Assembly: GCF_010015445.1 (NCBI RefSeq)
Contig: NC_053119.1
Coordinates: forward strand, 9,148,050 to 9,212,049
Source of the DNA: Perca fluviatilis
Lineage: Eukaryota > Chordata > Actinopteri > Perciformes > Percidae
Direction: 5' to 3'
Length of the DNA stretch: 64,000 nucleotides
Part shown: one piece after another, positions 58,230 through 64,000 of the stretch
Numbering within the stretch: position 1 is the stretch's first letter
How the letters are laid out: every line of letters starts with the position of its first letter
Notes under the pieces: generated by a model
What the model was told of the DNA's origin: nothing
Databases searched by the model: none
The model's input: the letters and a program-made list of their open reading frames with translations, nothing else
Translations under genes and position numbers: made by a program

Positions 58230-58380
58230 TTGTTCCTGGCTCAGTGTATCTTCTAGCGTCAAGTGTTTCTAGTTTTCTTGTTTTTTTGGATTCAGCCTTA
58301 TGTTTATTAAAGCTCGCTTTTTGTCCTGCCAACCTGCCTGACTGGTCTCCTGCTTTTGGGTCCTCATTTTGAAATCTCAA
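58230..58380 (+). repeat. Retroelement-like tail or LTR fragment
   Basis: The run TTTATTAAAGCTCGCTTTTT followed by CCTGCCTGACTGGTCTCCTG resembles the end of fish LTR or non-LTR elements. Ends and family are not determined. Confidence 0.35.
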
Positions 58381-59825
58381 ACTGTGACAATTTTGAGTAT
58401 GGTGCGGGTTTGTTATTTCTTCAACTTGCTGGCTTATTAATCTAGAATATGAGATATATAAGCTTTGTTACAAAGAAGATATCAATTATCAGCACACATG
58501 GGTATTGCAGTCTAAATCCCATTTCAGTGGAAACCACGTTCTGATGTATTCAGCCTCTCCCTTCACTCAACAGCCTCTCATCCGCTCCTCCGTCTTTCTG
58601 ACTCTGTTCTTCCTCTTCTCTGTCCATCTCTTTCTTGTTCCCCCATCTATCAGCCACTTCCCCATCTTCCCCCTTGCTGAGCACTCTCTCTGCTCGTACA
58701 GTGAATTAATTTCACTGAATGGTTCCCCGTGCATCAAAGGACGGCGGTGAGTCTCAGGTGACGGGGGTATCAAAGCCTCGCTTCAATTTGCCATCGGTTT
58801 CTCCACATCTCTTATTGTACTGGACAGCGCTTAGCCAAATGAAATTATCTCTCCCAGTTCCTTGTTCTGCATCAGGCCCGCGGTCTGTGGCATTCATTTG
58901 GTCTATTTTTAGTGGTCAGTCTCCCTTGGCTTTATTGGCTGAATATTACGCTTCACCAGCTCAGGATGTAAACAAAGATTGCAGCTGAAATGTCACTGTT
59001 TGTGGTTACATTACGTTGATGTTCTTTTTTGAAGGTGTTAATTTAGCATAAATTAATATGTATTTAGACAATCAGGCAAATAAATGTGAGAGAGACTGAG
59101 AAGAAGATACATTTGATTCCAGGTCTGCAGGTTTTTTTTTTTGTGTGTGTTTGAGCATTTAAATGACATTTAACCGCAGAATAAGCTTATATACTCATAG
59201 AGCTTGATTATCCTTGTCATAAATACTTCTGTTTGTCTGAAACTATTATGTGTGCCTGTGGTGGATAAAATCTACATGTAGAAAAAGATAGTATTTATCA
59301 GTATTGATTTGAGAACATTAGACTCAGTCAGTACAACAAAAGTTTATCATCTAACTAATAAGCTCAAGCAGTCGTGAAGTGCATATAGATATACTGTATG
59401 TACCGTTGAATGTGTAGTAGAGCCAATGTAATTATCATATATACAGTACAGTCCAAAAATAAGCCAGTATGCACTATGTACAATGTAAAAAAGCCAATTA
59501 AATGCAGGTCAAAGTTTCCTTCTCTCACTTAGATACAGATCAGTGCATAACGAGTTTACATGAAGCACAACGTATCAGCAAACAGGGTTATAAAGTGCAT
59601 ATAGTTGTGTAAAAAGCAACATTTTGTTGTTAGGAGATATAAGAATGACATCAAAAACAAGTTAAAATTGAACTTTAATACAGTATAGTTTCTATATAAT
59701 CTGTATCGATATTATTTTTTAGTTCTCTCTTAAACCACCTAGACAGATTTTCAGTTGTTTCAAAACATTGTCCTACCTGCAATAAGCCCATTGTTAGAGG
59801 CCTTTGGCATATTAAATGTAATGGG

Positions 59826-59882
59826 TATATATATATATATATATATTTATTTTTTTTTTTTTTTCTCTCTCTTTTTTTTTAG
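59826..59882 (+). promoter_or_regulatory. cpne8: AT and poly-T tract forming the exon 7 splice acceptor
   Basis: A TA microsatellite (about 59826-59846) runs directly into a T-rich tract of about 34 bases that ends in the AG acceptor at 59881-59882. The polypyrimidine tract of exon 7 is thus built from unstable simple sequence. Confidence 0.8.
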
Positions 59883-59946
59883 TGGGATACCGGGGAAGAA
59901 ATGTGGCACCATCATAGTGAGAGCAGAAGAGCTGAGCAACTGCAGG
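59883..59946 (+). CDS. cpne8: cpne8 exon 7 (start of C2B)
   Basis: It completes an Ile codon, then encodes [20 protein letters not shown] and Arg, and ends on a full codon before GTAAGA at 59947. The join LEKP-x-GIPGKK without an extra linker exon is the copine-8 form; copine-5 has extra residues here as I recall. Confidence 0.92.
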
Positions 59947-61483
59947 GTAAGAGTCCGTTTGGTTCCCCTGTTGATTCATTTCAAATAAAACTTTCAGACT
60001 TGTCAGATACATTCCTCTTATTAAACTAACCTTCTGGTTCTTATATCTTCCAAAGTGACAAGCCTGACCCATCTGGTATTCCACACAGTTTAATCTAAAA
60101 ACTCTGAATAACAAGGAGTCCTTTTTGGCTGAAATCACTTTTTTCAATTTCATGCAAAATGAACTCTTATATGAATACAGACACAGTGATACATTACACT
60201 CAGTTTATTAGGTTTAGCTAGATAAAACTAATGCAGTCTGATACAACACTTAACACGATAAATCCAACATTTATATATATAGCAGGGCTGTCTGTATAAG
60301 ACTGCATTAGTTTTAGGTGTAACTAATAAACTGGCAAATGAGTGTATACACACAGAACATACAGTATATATAAAGTATATACTGTATGTTCTCTTAACCC
60401 TTTCCCCAACACCTATCTTTATTTCACCGCTGATACTGTATTGCTTTAAGAAAGCAACAAAGACATTATTTGAGAGACACCAGCGTCGCTATAACACCAG
60501 AAATTTCATTTCAATTAGAAAGCTAAGTGTAGTTTATAAATGTGTATTTAATTAAAAGAAAATACCACTTTGCTGTTGCAAACCAGAAGAGGCATCAAGC
60601 GCTATCACTTAACAGATAACTATGCTTCATATGAACAAGTTATGTTCACTTTAAAAGATTTATGGTAACTTTTGCTCAGAGGTTTTTGATTATGTTCGCT
60701 CTGAACGCAAGAAAATATACTTTTGTTGATGGTAGTAGTTGAAGGGGAATGCTTTTCAGTTCCAGACGCAGCCGACTGTTTGACGCTGTTGTCATGTATA
60801 TTTAAATCCCTCTTTATTTCAAAGAGAAAACTAAATCACCTCAAACATTTGGACACTGTTAGAAAATCCGCTATTTCTGAAAAAGTACATTGCCACGATG
60901 GTCCCATTTTATTGTTTGGTGGTGTTTTTGCCACCTTTAGATGCATCACTTCACAAAAAAATGCTTCTAGTGAAGTAATAGCAGATTTTCTTTTTCTCAT
61001 GGGTCAAAACATAAAACTTTTTGGGGGCCTTCCTTCAAAAGTTCAAGAAATTGCTTAATCAAGAACACAGGGAAATTCATTGAAAAATAGATAATTAATT
61101 CTAGATTTAAGATAATATCATGGTGTGTCAGAGTGTGGAATTAAGCCTGATAATCTTAATGTTATCTTCTAGTGTCTGTTTTGGGGCAGATGAAGTTCAA
61201 AATTTAAGCTTCCATAACTCAGTGGGTGAAAATATAATGTTTTCATTGATTTGTTTGTAGATATAATATTGTACCAGACCTACATTTAAGTGCTAATACA
61301 AAAATCTAAAAGATCGTGTTGACTTTTAAATTATTCTCCAAAATGGGTCTATTACAGAATGTATCGACAGCTAATAAACAACAGTATCTAATATTACCTG
61401 TTGGGATAGCAAGTTGTGTGTGTTGTCTTTCCTTATGACCTGAGGCTGTATTTCAATATTTTGGTTACTTTCCTCCTTTTAAG
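59947..61483 (+). other. cpne8: cpne8 intron 7
   Basis: 1.5 kb. It contains an inverted repeat of a common fish sequence (about 60195-60345, ACTCAGTTTATTAGG against its complement) and a perfect hairpin at 60354-60392. The rest, including the 111-codon frame at 60723-61058, has no recognisable content. Confidence 0.6.
60354..60392. repeat. Perfect 17-bp-arm hairpin
   Basis: AGAACATACAGTATATA (60354-60370) and its exact complement (60376-60392) flank the loop TAAAG. It is followed by CTCTTAACC, not a T-run, so it is not a Pol III terminator. Confidence 0.9.
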
Positions 61484-61587
61484 GAGTCAGTGATGCTGCA
61501 GTTTTGTGGCAACAAGCTGGATAAGAAGGACTTCTTCGGAAAATCTGATCCTTTTCTCGTCTTCTACCGCAGTAACGAAGACGGATC
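61484..61587 (+). CDS. cpne8: cpne8 exon 8 (C2B)
   Basis: Acceptor AAG at 61481-61483, donor GTAAGT at 61588. It encodes [20 protein letters not shown] and [10 protein letters not shown], with the C2B loop-1 aspartates (LDKKD, KSDP), and ends two bases into a Ser codon. It is almost identical in wording to copine-5/8. Confidence 0.93.
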
Positions 61588-62563
61588 GTAAGTTGACAAG
61601 CAGCTTCCCTGTGGTATTTGTGGATGTCAATTTGCTGAATAAACAAAAGCAGCTATCTCACTTTCACACACACGTACACAGAATGTCTAGATGCTTGAAA
61701 TGGATGAAGACTGAGCGATTTTTCATGCTCCAAAAAGCTCCCATGCAGAGGATATAAGGCCTAAACCGCCTATGTGATGTTACATAATGCTCCGTGCTGT
61801 ATATGTGACTTACGCCGTCCAGACATTAACAGGACAAAGCAGCAGAATGAGGGATGAGCAGAGATAATAGGACAGAGTTGACAAGAGGAAAATAAAAGGA
61901 GAAAGGATGGATAAGATGGAGTTAAGTGAAAAATGTGTGTGAAGGTCGCACTTTCTTTGCACTGCAGATGCTTTTATTCAAGTCGACTTCAGCATTGTAG
62001 GGAAGACACATTCTCTTTTTGTGCAGCTGGGTATTTACTGATGCAGCCTAAATGTTCAGCTGCAGGGTATAACAGCAGCACGCTGCGGTTACAAAGAGCC
62101 AAACTAGGTGCCACATAAAAAAGAACAGGAAGCTGTTATTTCAGCCAAAGATCATGCTTTATAAAATACTTTTAGCATTGCACTCCCCTTAAAAACAAAA
62201 AGAGTAGGTGCACTCAGGGTTTTGTTTTCACATTGTTTTTGTTTGCTCTAGCACGCATATCTGCTCTGCAAGTCACATATCCTGGGCTCTCTTTTGGAAA
62301 AGAAGCACAAACCAAAAGGGAGAAATGTATATTTGTATATATTTTGGTTTAATGATGGTGTCCCGCCCCTAGTTTTGCATTAATTCAGCGGGAATAATGT
62401 TCCGGTTAACCGTCTTATGTAGATGAAGACCTGCCAGATGCTACTATTAACAATACATTTAAAAAACACGTTGACATTCTTTTTGACTACAAAAATGGAT
62501 CACTAAATGTGATTTCAGTTAATCAGGTACCTCTGTTAACAGCTTTGTGTGTCTCACTCTCAG
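61588..62563 (+). other. cpne8: cpne8 intron 8
   Basis: About 1.0 kb without recognisable repeats or other exons. Confidence 0.6.
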
Positions 62564-62668
62564 GTATACCATCTGCCACAAAACAGAAGTAGTGAAGAAC
62601 ACTCTGGATCCTGTGTGGCAGGCTTTTAAAATTCCTGTCCGGGCGCTGTGTAACGGAGACTACGACAG
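62564..62668 (+). CDS. cpne8: cpne8 exon 9 (C2B, last in window)
   Basis: Acceptor CAG at 62561-62563, donor GTACAG at 62669. It encodes [20 protein letters not shown] and ALCNGDYD, ending two bases into an Arg codon. Copine-8 has [15 protein letters not shown] here as I recall, so this points to cpne8. The next exon, expected to continue with the C2B loop-3 part, lies beyond the window. Confidence 0.92.
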
Positions 62669-64000
62669 GTACAGCAGGAGGCCAACACAAACGTTACACT
62701 GACAGTGTTAACAGTAAGACTGATAGAAAAAAAGTAGAAAAACAAGTGGTTTTGATGTATAAATACTTGACATATACCTAGAAATAGCAGAACAGTTACC
62801 ACAGTGACACCGTAAAAAAATAGGAAAATATATTTTTATTTAACTGGGTCCTAAGGGGTGCAATCAGTAAGATTTTGTCTAGTGGTAGCTTTGTTTGCAA
62901 AAATAAGACATGATGCTGCTCTTAATAGTGTTTACTTTAGCTAGTACTGACACCTTTAATTATTACAAAGTGGCTCAGGCAATGTGATGCTTAGGGCTGG
63001 GCGATATGGAGAAAATCAAATATCACGATATTTTTGGCCAAATACCTCGATATCGATACCGCAACGATATTGTAGTGTTGACTATTGGTGCTTTCACAAA
63101 ATATTTACACAATGAGATTTTTGATAAATAATCATCAGTAATGTGGATATAATGACTAAGTGGGTAAAGGCAAATAATAGAACAGTTACAACAGTCTGGT
63201 AAGTTCAGAAAATGACATTACTTTACTGTAATGCAGCCTTTAAAACCAGGAAAAGACAAAACTTATGCCATATCACGATATTACGATAACCAAAATCTAA
63301 GACGATGTATAGTCTTATATCATGATATCGATATAATATTGATATATTGCCCAGCTCTAGTGATGCTACGATCTAGCATTAAAAACCTAAAGTTAGTTTC
63401 TTCTTATTAAAAGTTTCATCAGTTCCTGTATGAACTTGAAAAAAACTACCACGACAAGGCACAACGGGAGTACCACTGTACTGTGCCTGCTGTCTTAGAA
63501 ACAACTTACAGCTATTCTGTAGCAAGCTAAACGTTGCTAATGTTACGCCGCATCAACACAAATTTACCGACATCCAATCGGAAGTAGGATCAGAAAACTC
63601 AGAGTTCCTCTGAAAACTCCGATAGATCTAACTTTGCTTTTAATAATGTGCCTGAAAAAGAACAAAACCACATTTTGACATGGACAAACATGGATGCCTC
63701 ACTTGAACCAGAGTTTGTCGTTTAAGGTAGTTAATGGTCATGGTCTATATTGACCATGCACAGTGTTTTTAACACAACCAACTCTGCGATCATACAAACC
63801 ATCTTGAGTTCTCTGATGACATAAACACTTGCAGGTCGTAAACATGGACATGAACAGCGACATAAGACTCATTGGTAATGTCATTCTCATACAGATTTAG
63901 AGCACTGGGCGGCCTATTGAGTGCTTCCTAATTATACTTTTATTTTTTTTTCATCTTTTTCTAATTCTTTTCTTATTTGCCTGGGTTACACCAGGGTATA
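62669..64000 (+). other. cpne8: cpne8 intron 9, partial
   Basis: Apart from the hAT MITE at 62992-63359 it contains no feature I recognise, and no exon with copine wording appears before the window ends. Confidence 0.6.
62992..63359. mobile_element. hAT MITE, sister of 37211-38463
   Basis: The 8-bp duplication GTGATGCT lies at 62984-62991 and 63360-63367. The termini are TAGGGCTGGGCGATATGG and, on the other strand, TAGAGCTGGGCAATATATCA. It has the same internal order (ATCACGATATTTTTGGCCAA, CCTCGATATCGATACCGC) and no insert. Confidence 0.93.

Larger units (their letters stand above)
54895..59882 (+). other. cpne8: cpne8 intron 6 (5.0 kb)
   Basis: Content: SINE (55803-56060), hAT-like MITE (56470-56937), TG tracts (57367-57420, 57638-57674), AT tract (57848-57881) and a retroelement-like tail (58230-58380). 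The stretches 54900-55800, 56950-57350 and 58390-59820 show nothing I can name. Confidence 0.65.

Noticed and set aside
60723..61058. 111-codon frame in cpne8 intron 7
   Set aside because: No domain resemblance and no splice sites that would join it to the cpne8 frame.

Overview
The window is vertebrate nuclear DNA, almost certainly from a teleost fish, probably a percomorph. The evidence is split genes with GT-AG introns, abundant CA/TG and AT microsatellites, and a dense load of fish-type DNA transposons, tRNA-derived SINEs and LINE tails. There are no prokaryotic operons, CRISPR arrays or phage modules. Two host genes lie head to tail on the + strand. Positions 248-1323 hold the last three coding exons of a KIF21-type kinesin (C-terminal WD40 repeats), followed by a long 3' UTR. 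Positions 10251-62668 hold the first nine coding exons of a copine that matches copine-8 best, and that gene runs off the right edge. KIF21A followed by CPNE8 is the arrangement I recall for mammalian chromosomes, so synteny supports kif21a and cpne8.

Layout: 1-247 intron of kif21a; 248-1323 kif21a terminal exons; about 1324-3480 3' UTR with a likely poly(A) signal at 3457; about 3.5-9.9 kb intergenic, made largely of repeats; about 9.98-10.33 kb CpG-rich cpne8 first exon; then very unequal cpne8 introns (about 15.9, 9.0, 1.3, 11.7, 6.3, 5.0, 1.5 and 1.0 kb), with a tenth piece cut by the window end. The nine exons join in one frame and encode about 221 residues: a short N-terminal tail, all of C2A and the first part of C2B. 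The remainder of C2B and the copine vWA-like domain must lie to the right.

Almost everything else is transposon archaeology, and much of it resolves to the base. There are twelve hAT-type or hAT-like insertions or copies, ten of them with 7-9 bp target duplications; five complete TTAA-flanked elements with AGG/AGC termini (Kolobok-like); two adjacent Tc1-like elements, one with an intact DD34E transposase; two further TA-flanked MITEs; and at least five tRNA-headed SINE copies. Several insertions sit inside one another. At 17034-20227 a hAT holds another hAT, which holds a TA-flanked element. At 44990-47736 a SINE holds a TTAA element, which holds a hAT. At 37211-38463 a hAT MITE holds a hAT. 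At 32950-33235 a SINE holds a SINE. In most cases removing the inner element restores the outer sequence exactly, which gives relative ages.

I see no evidence of a new enzymatic or defence system. The most notable items are the base-resolved nests, the shared TTAA-plus-AGG termini of several palindromic elements, the intact Tc1-like transposase, a foldback element of about 690 bp inside a cpne8 intron, a (GT)64 tract, a CA repeat 9 nt past a 41-nt exon donor, and a Gly-to-Cys difference beside a cryptic splice acceptor in cpne8 exon 4.
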